This document shows positions 7,051 to 15,726 of a stretch of 64,000 nt of DNA, in pieces. The stretch covers positions 248,001 to 312,000 of the forward strand of contig NZ_JANCNS010000003.1 of assembly GCF_022570735.2 (NCBI RefSeq), in the 5' to 3' direction. The DNA is from Christiangramia oceanisediminis (lineage in GTDB: Bacteria; Bacteroidota; Bacteroidia; Flavobacteriales; Flavobacteriaceae). The notes below the pieces were generated by a model, which was given only the letters and a program-made list of their open reading frames with translations, made no database searches and had not been told where the DNA came from. The stretch's first letter is position 1; each line of letters begins with the position of its first letter. The position numbers and the translations under genes are program-made.

Positions 7051-9069
7051 TTGAAAATACTCGACCGGTACATACTCACCAGTTTTTTAAAAACTTTTTT
7101 TTCGGTCTTTATCATTCTCATGTTCATCTTTGTACTCCAGACGATCTGGCTGTACATTGGTGAACTTGCTGGTAAAGACCTGGACGTAGAGGTGATCCTG
7201 AAGTTTCTGCTCTATTTCTCACCTAAACTGGTGCCACTGGTATTGCCGCTCACCATTTTGCTTACTTCCATCATGACCTTTGGAACTTTCGCTGAGAACT
7301 ACGAGTTCGCAGCGATGAAATCATCCGGTATTTCATTACAGAGAGCCATGAGGAGTTTGACATTTTTCATTGTTCTAATCGGGATGGTCGCCTTCTTTTT
7401 CGCCAACAATGTTATTCCGGCTGCCGAATTCAAATCTATCAATCTTAGAAAGAATATCGCCCAATTGAAGCCAGCCATGGCCATTACTGAGGGCGTTTTC
7501 AATGATATTGGTGATTTTAATATCAAGGTAGAGGAAAAAAGTGGCGATAATGATCGCTTCCTCAGCAACGTGATCATCCATAAAAAGACGGCGATAGGCG
7601 GAAATCATACGGTCATCAAAGCCAATGAGGGAGAGCTGGTTGGAAGCACCGATTCTGATGTGCTTTCACTTATTCTAAGGGAAGGGAATTATTATGATGA
7701 AGTGCAGGCTAGCGATTACGATAAACGCGATCGAAAACCTTTTGCGAAGAGCTATTTTGAAGAATACGTAATAAATATAGACCTCTCTAATTTCAACAAT
7801 GTCGACCTGGAAGACGAAACCTATAGTTCTACCCACGGTATGCTGAAGATCTCGGAACTCAATGAAAGTATCGACTCATTTTCAGTAACATATAACGAGA
7901 GGATGGACCTCTTTCAGAAGGATATGTATAGAAGAACCGGTCTTCAGAATCTTAAGGTAAACTATAAACCAAAAGATACACTGGTTGTTTTTGAAGATGG
8001 AGTTCTTTCTCATTATAACACCTACGATGGATCTCAGATCACCAACCTGGCTCTGGGATCGGTAAATTCGGCCTTAGCTCATCTAGGATTGAAAAAGCAG
8101 GAATTCAAGAACAGTGTTAAACAGATCAACAAATTTGAAATCGCCCTGCATGAAAAATATGTACTGGCCATCGCCTGCATTGTATTATTCTTTGTAGGTG
8201 CACCCCTTGGAGCAATTATAAGGAAGGGAGGTCTTGGTTTACCAATCGTGGTTGCGATCATTTTGTTCCTAACCTATCACTTCATCGGGATCTTCGCAAA
8301 GAATTCGGCTGAAGATGGAAGTATCAGCCCATTTATAGCCACCTGGCTTTCCACCTGGATCATGCTACCGCTGGGTATTTACCTAACCTACCGGGCCACA
8401 ACCGATCAGGGATTGTTTGCAATAGACAGTTTACTGGAACCCTTCAAAAAACTTATTAAAAGCATGGGCTTCAATAAATCTGAAGCCGACTCTGCCTATC
8501 ACTATGAGATCCTGAAACTGGATGTTCCGGTTTCCATAGAAGCTGAGGAAATGGAAAAGCTTCGATCAAAGGAAACTGAGGAATTGAAAAATATCGTACA
8601 GTTCTACCGTAAATACAGGTTAAGCTCTGAATACCGGATGGCTGCCCTGCAGGTCCTGGAAACCCGTGGTGTTAGCCAGGAAGAGCTTTTACAGGAAAAG
8701 AAGCTCTATGATGACGAATACCTTGAATTGGACCGGTTATATCTTTCGGTTAAAAATTCTTTCAAATCAACCAATATACTTTTCGTATTATTCTATGTTT
8801 TCCTTTTTGCCGCCAGCTTTGTGAATATCAGTTTTCACCAGGAAACACCCGCAATGGTTTTGTCTATTATCTCCATAATCTGCGCGATCCTGTTTTACAT
8901 TTATTTATATTCCCTGGATAGTAAGGCCAGGAGGATCGATGAGATTCTGAAAAAGGAAAACATCAGCTTTTCGGGAGTGCTGCTTTTTCTTGGAATTGCC
9001 TTTTACATCGTCTTTTATTTCCAATATAAAAAGGAGATCAAGAATCTCGCAGGAATCGTTAAAAGTTAG
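7051..9069 (+). CDS. LptF/LptG-family permease with a C-terminal membrane extension
   Basis: Inner-membrane permease of the YjgP/YjgQ family, which extracts lipopolysaccharide with the LptB ATPase. It is 672 residues long, against about 360 for the E. coli proteins. The family core is visible: membrane helices near residues 10-115, a periplasmic beta-rich region, then helices at about 370-450 ('VLAIACIVLFFVGAPLGAII'). Beyond residue ~455 come a charged helical cytosolic segment with 'KYRLSSEYRMAALQVLETRG' and three more membrane helices (about 575-665). The start codon is TTG, one base after the lolA stop; no better in-frame ATG is found nearby. Whether it acts as LptF or LptG is not decidable here. 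Confidence 0.88.
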   Translation: MKILDRYILTSFLKTFFSVFIILMFIFVLQTIWLYIGELAGKDLDVEVILKFLLYFSPKLVPLVLPLTILLTSIMTFGTFAENYEFAAMKSSGISLQRAMRSLTFFIVLIGMVAFFFANNVIPAAEFKSINLRKNIAQLKPAMAITEGVFNDIGDFNIKVEEKSGDNDRFLSNVIIHKKTAIGGNHTVIKANEGELVGSTDSDVLSLILREGNYYDEVQASDYDKRDRKPFAKSYFEEYVINIDLSNFNNVDLEDETYSSTHGMLKISELNESIDSFSVTYNERMDLFQKDMYRRTGLQNLKVNYKPKDTLVVFEDGVLSHYNTYDGSQITNLALGSVNSALAHLGLKKQEFKNSVKQINKFEIALHEKYVLAIACIVLFFVGAPLGAIIRKGGLGLPIVVAIILFLTYHFIGIFAKNSAEDGSISPFIATWLSTWIMLPLGIYLTYRATTDQGLFAIDSLLEPFKKLIKSMGFNKSEADSAYHYEILKLDVPVSIEAEEMEKLRSKETEELKNIVQFYRKYRLSSEYRMAALQVLETRGVSQEELLQEKKLYDDEYLELDRLYLSVKNSFKSTNILFVLFYVFLFAASFVNISFHQETPAMVLSIISIICAILFYIYLYSLDSKARRIDEILKKENISFSGVLLFLGIAFYIVFYFQYKKEIKNLAGIVKS

Positions 9070-9079
9070 AACTTATTAA

Positions 9080-9087
9080 TACCTTTG
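9080..9087 (+). promoter_or_regulatory. Candidate -7 box of ribB
   Basis: TACCTTTG is an exact TAnnTTTG match 21 bp before the ribB ATG, in the 39-bp spacer after the permease gene. No good TTTG lies 19 bp upstream, so the promoter is only half supported. Confidence 0.35.
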
Positions 9088-9108
9088 CAGCCGTAAAAAA
9101 GCAATGTT

Positions 9109-10257
9109 ATGGCTCAGGTTGAAGACAATCAATATTCTTTAAAACTGGATAGTATCCAGGAAGCTATCGATGATATTCGCGCCGGTAAGGTGATCATCGT
9201 GGTAGATGATATTGACCGTGAAAATGAAGGAGATTTCCTGGCAGCTGCCGAAAAGGTTACTCCCGAAATGATCAATTTCATGGCAAAGCACGGGAGAGGC
9301 CTAATATGCGCTCCCCTAACCGAGCATCGCTGCAACGAGCTGAAGCTTGAAATGATGGTGGGCAATAACACCGATCCCATGGAAACCGCCTTTACCATTT
9401 CGGTAGATCTTCGCGGCAAAGGAGTTACTACGGGAATTTCAGCGGCAGACAGGGCGAAGACCATACAGGCGCTTATAGATCCGGAGATCAAACCGCATGA
9501 CCTGAACAGGCCCGGGCATATCTTTCCGCTTAAAGCAAAAGAAGGCGGCGTACTTCGCCGTACCGGACATACCGAAGCGGCTATCGATTTCGCGAGACTG
9601 GCCGGTTTTGAACCTGCAGGAGTGATCGTTGAGATCATGAACGAAGATGGAACAATGGCCAGACTTCCGCAGCTGATGGAAGTTGCTAAAAAGTTCGATC
9701 TGAAAGTTGTTTCTATAGAAGACCTGGTTGCTTATCGTATGCAGCACGACTCCCTGATCGAAAAAAAGGAGGATTTCGATATTGAAACCCGCTTTGGAAA
9801 ATTCAGACTCAGAGCTTATAAACAAACAACCAATTCCCAGGTTCATATCGCGCTTACCAAGGGTAGCTGGAAACCAGATGAAGAGATCATGGTTCGGGTA
9901 AACTCCACCCTGGTGAACAATGATATTTTGGGAACACTCACCAACGATGCTGATAAAAAACTGGACAGTATGTTCAGGGCGATCAATGAAGAAGGCCGCG
10001 GAGCCATAGTTTTCATCAACCCGGCCACACAGGCGCTCAATCTTTTAAACCGCCTTTCAGAATTAAAAGAAGGCCAGAAAAAAGGAGAGATCAAAGCGCC
10101 ACCAGTAAAGATGGATTATAAGGATTTTGGTATAGGTGCCCAGATCCTGCACGACCTGGAAATTCATAAGATCAAATTGCTTTCAAATACCCGCCAGACC
10201 AAGAGGGTAGGAATGATTGGCTACGGCCTGGAGATCACTGAATACGTGAATTATTAA
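9109..10257 (+). CDS. ribB: 3,4-dihydroxy-2-butanone-4-phosphate synthase with a degenerate RibA domain
   Basis: Riboflavin biosynthesis enzyme converting ribulose-5-phosphate to dihydroxybutanone phosphate plus formate. The N-terminal RibB domain is intact: acidic metal motif 'DIDRENEGD' at residues 34-42, 'GHTEAAIDFARLAG' near 150, and 'VEIMNEDGTMARL'. The C-terminal ~175 residues align in outline with GTP cyclohydrolase II but lack the zinc cysteines: at the place of the usual G-E-C-x-H / C-D-C-G region the protein reads 'MVRVNSTLVNNDILGT'. It should therefore not make the pyrimidine precursor from GTP, and a separate RibA is expected elsewhere. Its stop overlaps the convergent nitroreductase stop. 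Confidence 0.93.
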   Translation: MAQVEDNQYSLKLDSIQEAIDDIRAGKVIIVVDDIDRENEGDFLAAAEKVTPEMINFMAKHGRGLICAPLTEHRCNELKLEMMVGNNTDPMETAFTISVDLRGKGVTTGISAADRAKTIQALIDPEIKPHDLNRPGHIFPLKAKEGGVLRRTGHTEAAIDFARLAGFEPAGVIVEIMNEDGTMARLPQLMEVAKKFDLKVVSIEDLVAYRMQHDSLIEKKEDFDIETRFGKFRLRAYKQTTNSQVHIALTKGSWKPDEEIMVRVNSTLVNNDILGTLTNDADKKLDSMFRAINEEGRGAIVFINPATQALNLLNRLSELKEGQKKGEIKAPPVKMDYKDFGIGAQILHDLEIHKIKLLSNTRQTKRVGMIGYGLEITEYVNY

Positions 10258-10886
10258 TCAATTTCGATAATAACCTCTTCCAGGGGTCTTCTCACTTTCT
10301 TGAATTTGGAGTGCATATCGTCATCTGCCCTGTAACCAACCGGCAGGACCAGCACCGATTTCAGGTTCTTTTCATGAAGATTCAGTTCAGCATCATATTT
10401 CTCTGGCTCGAAACCTTCCATTGGGCAGGCATCGATCTCTTCTGCCGCGCATACGGTTAGCAGTGTTCCCAGTGCCAAATACGCCTGGTTCCTGGCCCAT
10501 GCCTCGATCTCTTCAGCAGCCTTTGTATTGAAATCCTGTACGAGAAATTCGCGGAATGGTTTCAGAATTTCGTCCGGAGTCTCCCGCAAGTGCTTTACCC
10601 TTTTAAAATAATTAACGATAAATTCTTCATCCACTTCATTCTCGATACAGATCACCAGCACATGTGAGGCTGTATCTACCTGTTGTTGGTTCCAGCTATA
10701 TGCGCGAAGCTTTTTTTGTAAGTCTTTATTGGAAATAATGATCATTTTCAAGGGCTGCAATCCATAAGAAGTTGCCGTTAGATTAAAGGCCTGTTTCAGG
10801 GTTTTTATCTTATCCTCGGCTAAAATTTTATCTGGATCGAATTTCTTGGTGGCATATCGCCACTGCAATGCCTTGATATTGCTCAT
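10254..10886 (-). CDS. NAD(P)H-dependent nitroreductase-family oxidoreductase
   Basis: Flavin (FMN) enzyme of the NfsB/nitroreductase fold, 210 residues from the ATG at 10886. The N-terminus 'MSNIKALQWRYATKKFDP' is the family's R-[YR]-[AS]-x-[KR]-x-[FY] FMN-binding signature. Further landmarks are 'NLTATSYGLQPLKMIIIS', 'AYLALGTLLTVCAAEEIDACPMEGFEP' in part, and a terminal 'RRPLEEVI'. Upstream in-frame ATGs at 10919 and 10928 would add residues across the predicted promoter and operator and are rejected. A TACATTTG -7 box overlapped by a 15-bp palindrome lies upstream, implying repression by a small-molecule or redox sensor. Substrate is unknown; quinones, nitroaromatics or enones are all possible. 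Confidence 0.9.
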   Translation of the reverse strand: MSNIKALQWRYATKKFDPDKILAEDKIKTLKQAFNLTATSYGLQPLKMIIISNKDLQKKLRAYSWNQQQVDTASHVLVICIENEVDEEFIVNYFKRVKHLRETPDEILKPFREFLVQDFNTKAAEEIEAWARNQAYLALGTLLTVCAAEEIDACPMEGFEPEKYDAELNLHEKNLKSVLVLPVGYRADDDMHSKFKKVRRPLEEVIIEID

Positions 10887-10908
10887 AATATGCTGAAATA
10901 ATATTTTA

Positions 10909-10927
10909 CAAATGTACATAATGTACA
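10909..10927 (-). promoter_or_regulatory. -7 box overlapped by a perfect 15-bp palindrome
   Basis: On the minus strand TACATTTG (10916-10909) is an exact -7 box. It overlaps the perfect dyad TGTACATAATGTACA (10913-10927; 7-bp arms around one base). The start codon is 23 bp downstream. GTAC-containing dyads are typical of HxlR/YodB-type redox regulators; that link is an inference. No good -33 element is seen. Confidence 0.5.
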
Positions 10928-11012
10928 AGGCTGCTCCAGCGTTACTGCTATAAAATAATCCAATACATCAAATTATTATGGTTATATTCGGGACAACAAT
11001 CTTTTATCTCTC

Positions 11013-11645
11013 ATGCGGCGTTTAAAGAAAATTATCCTCTTCTCCGTCATTGGCCTTGTATTGATCATTTTCACTGTTTTAGGAGTGGAAGCAACCTTCA
11101 AGAGACATACCCAAAATAAGATTTTCAGCGAAATATCTTCCCTGCCAAAAACTGAAACCGTAATCATTCTTGGTGCCAGCGTTCATGCCGATGGAAAATT
11201 ATCGCCTATTCTCAAAGACCGCGTAGATACCGCCATTAAACTATATGAACAGGGAAAAGTTGAAAATTTCCTGGTTACCGGAGATCACCGGAGCGATGAT
11301 TATAACGAGGTGGATGCCATGGTGAATTATCTTAAAAAGAACGGTATTGATGGAGATCTCATCCAGGCAGATCATGCCGGGTTAGATACCTATGATAGTA
11401 TGTATCGCGCCGGGAAATTATTTGAGATCGATAATGCAGTTGTGGTCACCCAGGCCTTTCATTTGCCAAGAGCATTGTTCATTGCTTCTAACCTGGATCT
11501 TAATTACTATGGCTATACTGCCGATCAACGAGCTTACCAAACCGAATATCGCCTGAAACAACGGGAAAAACTGGCAAATATAAAAGCCCTTTGGGAAGTT
11601 CTATTGAAAAAAAAGCCACAAACCATGCAGGCACGTCTTCAATAA
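11013..11645 (+). CDS. SanA/YdcF-like membrane-anchored DUF218 protein
   Basis: A 210-residue protein with one N-terminal membrane helix (about residues 7-25) and a DUF218 (SanA/YdcF) domain facing the periplasm. The family core appears as 'TVIILGASVHADGKLSPIL', 'KVENFLVTGDHRSDDYNEVD' and 'VVVTQAFHLPRALFIA'. E. coli SanA affects vancomycin resistance at high temperature and envelope permeability; the biochemical activity is unknown. It is preceded by a 126-bp spacer that separates it from the divergent nitroreductase gene. No operon partner is evident. Confidence 0.85.
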   Translation: MRRLKKIILFSVIGLVLIIFTVLGVEATFKRHTQNKIFSEISSLPKTETVIILGASVHADGKLSPILKDRVDTAIKLYEQGKVENFLVTGDHRSDDYNEVDAMVNYLKKNGIDGDLIQADHAGLDTYDSMYRAGKLFEIDNAVVVTQAFHLPRALFIASNLDLNYYGYTADQRAYQTEYRLKQREKLANIKALWEVLLKKKPQTMQARLQ

Positions 11646-11716
11646 ACCACGGCTTGATCCTAAATTTAACTTTTTTAGTATCTTAGACTTACTTCTAACC
11701 TCAAAACCAAAAAGTT

Positions 11717-12073
11717 ATGTTTCAATGGATCATCCACATCCTTATTGATGCCCTGGTATTGCTATTAGCGGCCAGGCTACTGAGCAGCGTTGAATTAAAA
11801 GGCTTTAAATCGGCCATCATTGTTGCTATTATCATAGGAGTATTGAGTTTTCTCCTTAGCTGGCTTCTTACGGCCATACTCAATATCGCAACCCTGGGTA
11901 TCTTCTATTTTCTCGGGCTTGGATTTATTACACGGGTAATTGTGAATGCCATCATTATTGAGATCGCCGATAAATTAACAGACGATTTTAAAACTCATGG
12001 TTTTAAAGCATCCCTGATACTTGCTGTTTTTATAGCGATAGTAGGTACCATCGTTGATGCTATCCTGTTTTAG
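11717..12073 (+). CDS. Phage-holin-4-2 / YvlD-type small membrane protein
   Basis: A 118-residue protein with about four hydrophobic helices and the 'LGFITRVIVNAIIIEIADKL' region typical of Pfam Phage_holin_4_2 (formerly DUF360). Despite the family name these proteins are widespread chromosomal membrane proteins of unknown function and no phage gene is nearby. A near-consensus box TATCTTAG at 11679-11686 with TTG 22 bp upstream may be its promoter. The gene ends 5 bp before the convergent PepSY gene stop. Confidence 0.8.
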   Translation: MFQWIIHILIDALVLLLAARLLSSVELKGFKSAIIVAIIIGVLSFLLSWLLTAILNIATLGIFYFLGLGFITRVIVNAIIIEIADKLTDDFKTHGFKASLILAVFIAIVGTIVDAILF

Positions 12074-12078
12074 AAAAT

Positions 12079-13203
12079 CTACCGGGTGAGGTGCTTCATC
12101 CGGTTCTTTCTTCCCCACCAAACGATAAAGCCTGTTACTGGCAGGGAGGCGACGAAAAGGCTAAGAATAAAGGCTATGATCTTCCCGGTCATCCCGAAAA
12201 ACTGGCCGGTATGTATGCCATAGCTCATTTCCTGGAGTTTTAACCCGGTACTTTTTGAATCGTAAGGTTGCTCCTGTAGCAATTCAGCCGTTTGTGGATG
12301 AAAATAGTAATTAGACTGATGGTCATAATCCAGGGATTCTGGATAGGCTCCAGTACTTATTGGGTGATCATCTCCTTCTGTCCACACAAAATACATTTCG
12401 TTCCCGGGGGCCATTTCCATGGTTTCGTAAAAGGCGATATCAACCGGATTTTCTGAGATTCGTTCCTGTTGTACTATATTTTCAATGTGATGATCGCTTT
12501 CAAAATTCTCTCCTAGATTTCCGAAGTAATAGATCCCGGTCTTTACCCAGTCATAAGAAAAATATAGGCCGGTAATGGCTACAATGATCGCGAGGATATG
12601 AAGGTAGAATCCGCTGATATTATGCAGGTCGTAATTTAGTCTTCTCCAGCGGGCATCCCATTTGATCTTCAGGCTCTTTTTAAGATTCTTTAATTTCTTT
12701 GGCCACCAGAGAATGATCCCGGTGATCATCATAAGGATGAAAACGAGGGTAGAAACACCCACTACCTGCCGGCCGATATCCTGTGGCAACAAAAGGTACA
12801 TATGCAGTGCTTTTATGATCTCAAAGAAATCTTTCGTGAAATCCTGGGCATACAAAAATTCGCCGGTATATGGATTCAAATAGAAATAATAAGGAGTTTC
12901 CTCATGAACACCGTACACGGCGACGGGCCTGTCTTTTCCAGAATAGAGCACGAAATCATCTGTAGTTCCCGGGTATCGCTGCTGTACGATCTCCTTGATC
13001 CTGGAAGGCTCCAGGTAAGGTTCATTACTTTCTTCCACGAACCTGTAATCATAGATCGCATCCTTGATCTCGTCGTGAAAAACATAGATGCAACCGGTTA
13101 CCGCAACGATAAAAACAATGAGTCCGGTAATGAGTCCGAGCCACAAGTGCAGGCGTCCAGCCCATCTTTTTAACCAGGTATTTTTCTTTTTTTTCTTTGA
13201 CAT
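12079..13203 (-). CDS. PepSY-associated TM-helix protein (PiuB-like, iron-linked)
   Basis: Inner-membrane protein of 374 residues with four main membrane helices: near 15-37, after 'LHMYLLLPQDIGRQVVGVST', after 'LHNISGFYLHILAIIVAITG', and near the C-terminus 'GKIIAFILSLFVASLPVTG'. These are the hallmarks of PepSY_TM/PiuB proteins ('GRLHLWLGLITGLIVFIVAVTG' begins the family pattern). Members accompany siderophore receptors and several act as ferric-siderophore reductases using haem. The conserved histidines in helices fit that. It lies 47 bp downstream of a TonB receptor, but a terminator-like hairpin sits immediately before its ATG, suggesting reduced or conditional expression. Confidence 0.9.
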   Translation of the reverse strand: MSKKKKKNTWLKRWAGRLHLWLGLITGLIVFIVAVTGCIYVFHDEIKDAIYDYRFVEESNEPYLEPSRIKEIVQQRYPGTTDDFVLYSGKDRPVAVYGVHEETPYYFYLNPYTGEFLYAQDFTKDFFEIIKALHMYLLLPQDIGRQVVGVSTLVFILMMITGIILWWPKKLKNLKKSLKIKWDARWRRLNYDLHNISGFYLHILAIIVAITGLYFSYDWVKTGIYYFGNLGENFESDHHIENIVQQERISENPVDIAFYETMEMAPGNEMYFVWTEGDDHPISTGAYPESLDYDHQSNYYFHPQTAELLQEQPYDSKSTGLKLQEMSYGIHTGQFFGMTGKIIAFILSLFVASLPVTGFIVWWGRKNRMKHLTR

Positions 13204-13206
13204 ACT

Positions 13207-13237
13207 AAAAAAGGAGATCGCCTCATTGGCGATCTCC
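13207..13237 (-). terminator. Intra-operon hairpin plus T-run before the PepSY gene
   Basis: Perfect 10-bp stem GGAGATCGCC / GGCGATCTCC (arms 13213-13222 and 13228-13237) with a 5-nt loop. On the minus strand it is followed directly by six T and then AGT-ATG, the PepSY start. It has the form of a Rho-independent terminator or attenuator between the receptor and permease genes. Confidence 0.75.
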
Positions 13238-13250
13238 GGCTAATTCAATT

Positions 13251-15689
13251 CTAAAATCTGTAGGTAAGCGCTGCGGCAAAATTTCTTGGTGGCTGTGGGT
13301 TTATAGTAGACCACCCGTTAAAATAATCCTCATTGGTAAGATTATTCAGTTTCAAGTTGATGGAGAACTTATCGACATCGTAGAATACAGCAGCATTCAA
13401 AACTGTATAGGATGGCAGCGTGAACGTACCGGCTGTGTTCCTGTTAAAGATCATATTCTCGCTGGCATAGTTTCCTCCGAATCCTACTCCAAAACCTTCG
13501 GCAACACCTGCAGTAAACCTGTAACTGGCCCAAAGGTTGGCAAGGGTTTCGGGACCAGCAGATTCAGGTCTTCTTCCCAGGAAATCATCATTATCGGCCG
13601 CCTCGGTCACTTCACTATCGTTGTGGCTGAAACCTGCTACCAGGTTCAATCCGTCAATTGGGCTGGCTGTTATCCTGGCCTCGAATCCACGACTGTACTG
13701 CGTCCCGTCCTGGTTTACGTCAAGCCCGGTTCCCAGAACGATGTTTTCTACCTGGATATCATAGTAACTCAGGGTGGCGAAAAGTCGGTCGTTCAAAAAG
13801 TTAAATTTGGTCCCAAATTCAAACTGACTGGCATGCTCAGGATCGAAGGTTACTCTCCTGGTCTCCCCTGTTGCCTGGTCTATAACTTCAGAAGGTGCCA
13901 CGTTGCTGAAACCATTCATATAATTGGCAAAGATCGACACCCTGTCAATGACTGGCTGATAAACCACTCCAAATTTTGGAGAAAGCGCGGTCTGGCTATT
14001 ATTATCGTTCTCGAACTGGTCTATTCTCAAACTGGCCATAGCCGAAAGTGCCGGGATAATATTGAGGACATTCGATACGTAGGCACTATAAATATCTTCT
14101 TTTGTAGTCAGGTTATTGCGGTTGGTATTCGCCAGTAAGGCATCTACCGCAGCGGTAGAAAGTATCCCGCTATCGCCATCGGTGATATAACTCGCTGGAT
14201 CGGTAATTCCGAAAACACTTTCGTTCACATTCTGTAAACTGGCATCGCCTATATATACATTTCCGTTACCAATATAACCGGTTCCGTTGTCTATTATCTC
14301 ACGCTGAAAATAATCCAGGCCGGCCACCATTCTGTTTCTCATCCCAAATAGCTCAAAATCACCTATGAAATTCTGCTGAAGATCGGTAGTTAAAGTAGTT
14401 GAATTCTGATTATTCATAAATCTTCCTAATACGATTCCCTCGTCAAGCCCTTCATAGAATCTTGTGGTCTCATATAAGTAGGAGTAATATCCTTTAGATT
14501 TTGCGCTTCCGCGAGAAATAGCAGTTTGAGAAGTCCAGCTTTCAGATAACTTATAGTTCATCTGGCCCTGTAAACTATAAGTTGGGTTCTTTAGAGTAAG
14601 GTCATTACTGGTATAGGACCTGTTGGTATCGTAATCCAGTTCATCGATATTGGTAACCGTCAGTGGTGCTCCCCTATCTACAAACAGCATGGTTGGATTG
14701 GTAGATTCCCCGTTGTAAAATTCGGTATTCACAAAGAAGGAAAGTCTTTCGTTCACCTTATAGCTCAATGAAGGAGCTACGAAAAATGATTTTGAGAAGC
14801 CGGCGTCCTGGAACGAATTCTGGGTCTGGTAGGCTGTATTCACTCTCATGGCCACATCACCGTCTTCATCAAGTGGCGTATTTACATCGGCAGCTATTCG
14901 GTTAAGGCCAAAACTACCGAGGGTATAGGTAAGTTGCCCACCAAAATAATCATATGGTTTTTTGGTGGTAATATTGATCAATCCACCATAGGAGACCAGG
15001 CTACTTCCATATAAGGTTCCTGAAGGCCCCTTGATCACCTCAATGTTCTCAATATTGGCCGGATCAGGGCTTCCATTGGTAATAGCCGGAAGTCCGTTAA
15101 CAAGGGTTGGTTGTACAGGAAAACCTCTTAAGGAATAATACCCGGCTCCGTCTCCTCCCCTTCCGGTAGACTCCCAAAGCTTGGTGATACCTGAGCTGTT
15201 CCTTAAGGCATCGTCGAAATTGGTGATGATCTGTTCTTCCAGAAGTTCAGAAGTTATATTATCATACACCTGTGGGTTTTCGATCTTATCCAAAGGCAGT
15301 TTTGACACGAAAAAGCTTTCTTCACGGTTGAATTTATTCCTGTTCCCATTGCCCTGTATCACAACCTCGTTTAATTGCTCTTCTCCCGATCTTAGAACAA
15401 TATCAGGTAAATTGGTAGTCTCTCCCGGTTTGATCGAAATGGCAATTTCCTGGGGTTTGTAACCTACAAAGGAAATCCTTAGCAGGTAATTTCCATCGGG
15501 TATGCTGCCCAGGTAAAATTCACCTGAACTATCGGTTTCAGTTCCAATACCAGTGCCCTGCACATCAACATTCGCCTGGGAAACACCCTCTCCCTCGGTA
15601 TTGGTCACCTTACCTCTTAGGCTCCCAGAATCCTGGGCAGAAACAGTATAAGTGAATAAAATTAGCATCAGTAGTAGTTTCCTCTTCAT
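13251..15689 (-). CDS. TonB-dependent siderophore-type outer-membrane receptor
   Basis: Outer-membrane active transporter of 812 residues. In order: signal peptide ('MKRKLLLMLILFTYTVSAQ'), a CarboxypepD_reg-like beta domain (about 22-105, 'GEFYLGSIPDGNYLLRISFVG'), a plug domain (about 125-240, 'PTLVNGLPAITNGSPDPANI', 'IEVIKGPSGTLYGSSLVSYG') and a 22-strand barrel ending in the outer-membrane signal 'FAAALTYRF'. Pairing with a PepSY permease and two operator-like dyads around its promoter point to metal-regulated siderophore or haem uptake. The ligand cannot be read from the sequence. Architecture fits the FhuA/FhuE-like TonB-siderophor class. Confidence 0.93.
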   Translation of the reverse strand: MKRKLLLMLILFTYTVSAQDSGSLRGKVTNTEGEGVSQANVDVQGTGIGTETDSSGEFYLGSIPDGNYLLRISFVGYKPQEIAISIKPGETTNLPDIVLRSGEEQLNEVVIQGNGNRNKFNREESFFVSKLPLDKIENPQVYDNITSELLEEQIITNFDDALRNSSGITKLWESTGRGGDGAGYYSLRGFPVQPTLVNGLPAITNGSPDPANIENIEVIKGPSGTLYGSSLVSYGGLINITTKKPYDYFGGQLTYTLGSFGLNRIAADVNTPLDEDGDVAMRVNTAYQTQNSFQDAGFSKSFFVAPSLSYKVNERLSFFVNTEFYNGESTNPTMLFVDRGAPLTVTNIDELDYDTNRSYTSNDLTLKNPTYSLQGQMNYKLSESWTSQTAISRGSAKSKGYYSYLYETTRFYEGLDEGIVLGRFMNNQNSTTLTTDLQQNFIGDFELFGMRNRMVAGLDYFQREIIDNGTGYIGNGNVYIGDASLQNVNESVFGITDPASYITDGDSGILSTAAVDALLANTNRNNLTTKEDIYSAYVSNVLNIIPALSAMASLRIDQFENDNNSQTALSPKFGVVYQPVIDRVSIFANYMNGFSNVAPSEVIDQATGETRRVTFDPEHASQFEFGTKFNFLNDRLFATLSYYDIQVENIVLGTGLDVNQDGTQYSRGFEARITASPIDGLNLVAGFSHNDSEVTEAADNDDFLGRRPESAGPETLANLWASYRFTAGVAEGFGVGFGGNYASENMIFNRNTAGTFTLPSYTVLNAAVFYDVDKFSINLKLNNLTNEDYFNGWSTINPQPPRNFAAALTYRF

Positions 15690-15700
15690 CTCTTAATATA

Positions 15701-15719
15701 ATTTAGACTTATTACAAAT
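15701..15719. promoter_or_regulatory. Operator-like dyad, copy 1 (at the transcription start)
   Basis: Imperfect 7-5-7 dyad ATTTAGA-N5-TACAAAT. It shares 16 of 19 positions with copy 2 (compared over 15702-15720 and 15763-15781) and overlaps the predicted transcription start of the TonB receptor gene. Form and context suggest an iron-responsive repressor of the Fur or DtxR type; the identity of the regulator is inference. Confidence 0.5.
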
Positions 15720-15726
15720 AGGGATG

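Noticed and set aside
9129-9638. 169-codon open frame antisense to ribB
   Set aside because: It lies entirely opposite conserved RibB codons, has a low-complexity Ser/Pro/Ala composition and no signal or domain; a shadow of the real gene.
11717-12073. Prophage holin or phage remnant
   Set aside because: Only the family name refers to phage; surrounding genes are chromosomal and there are no integrase, capsid or att-like sites.
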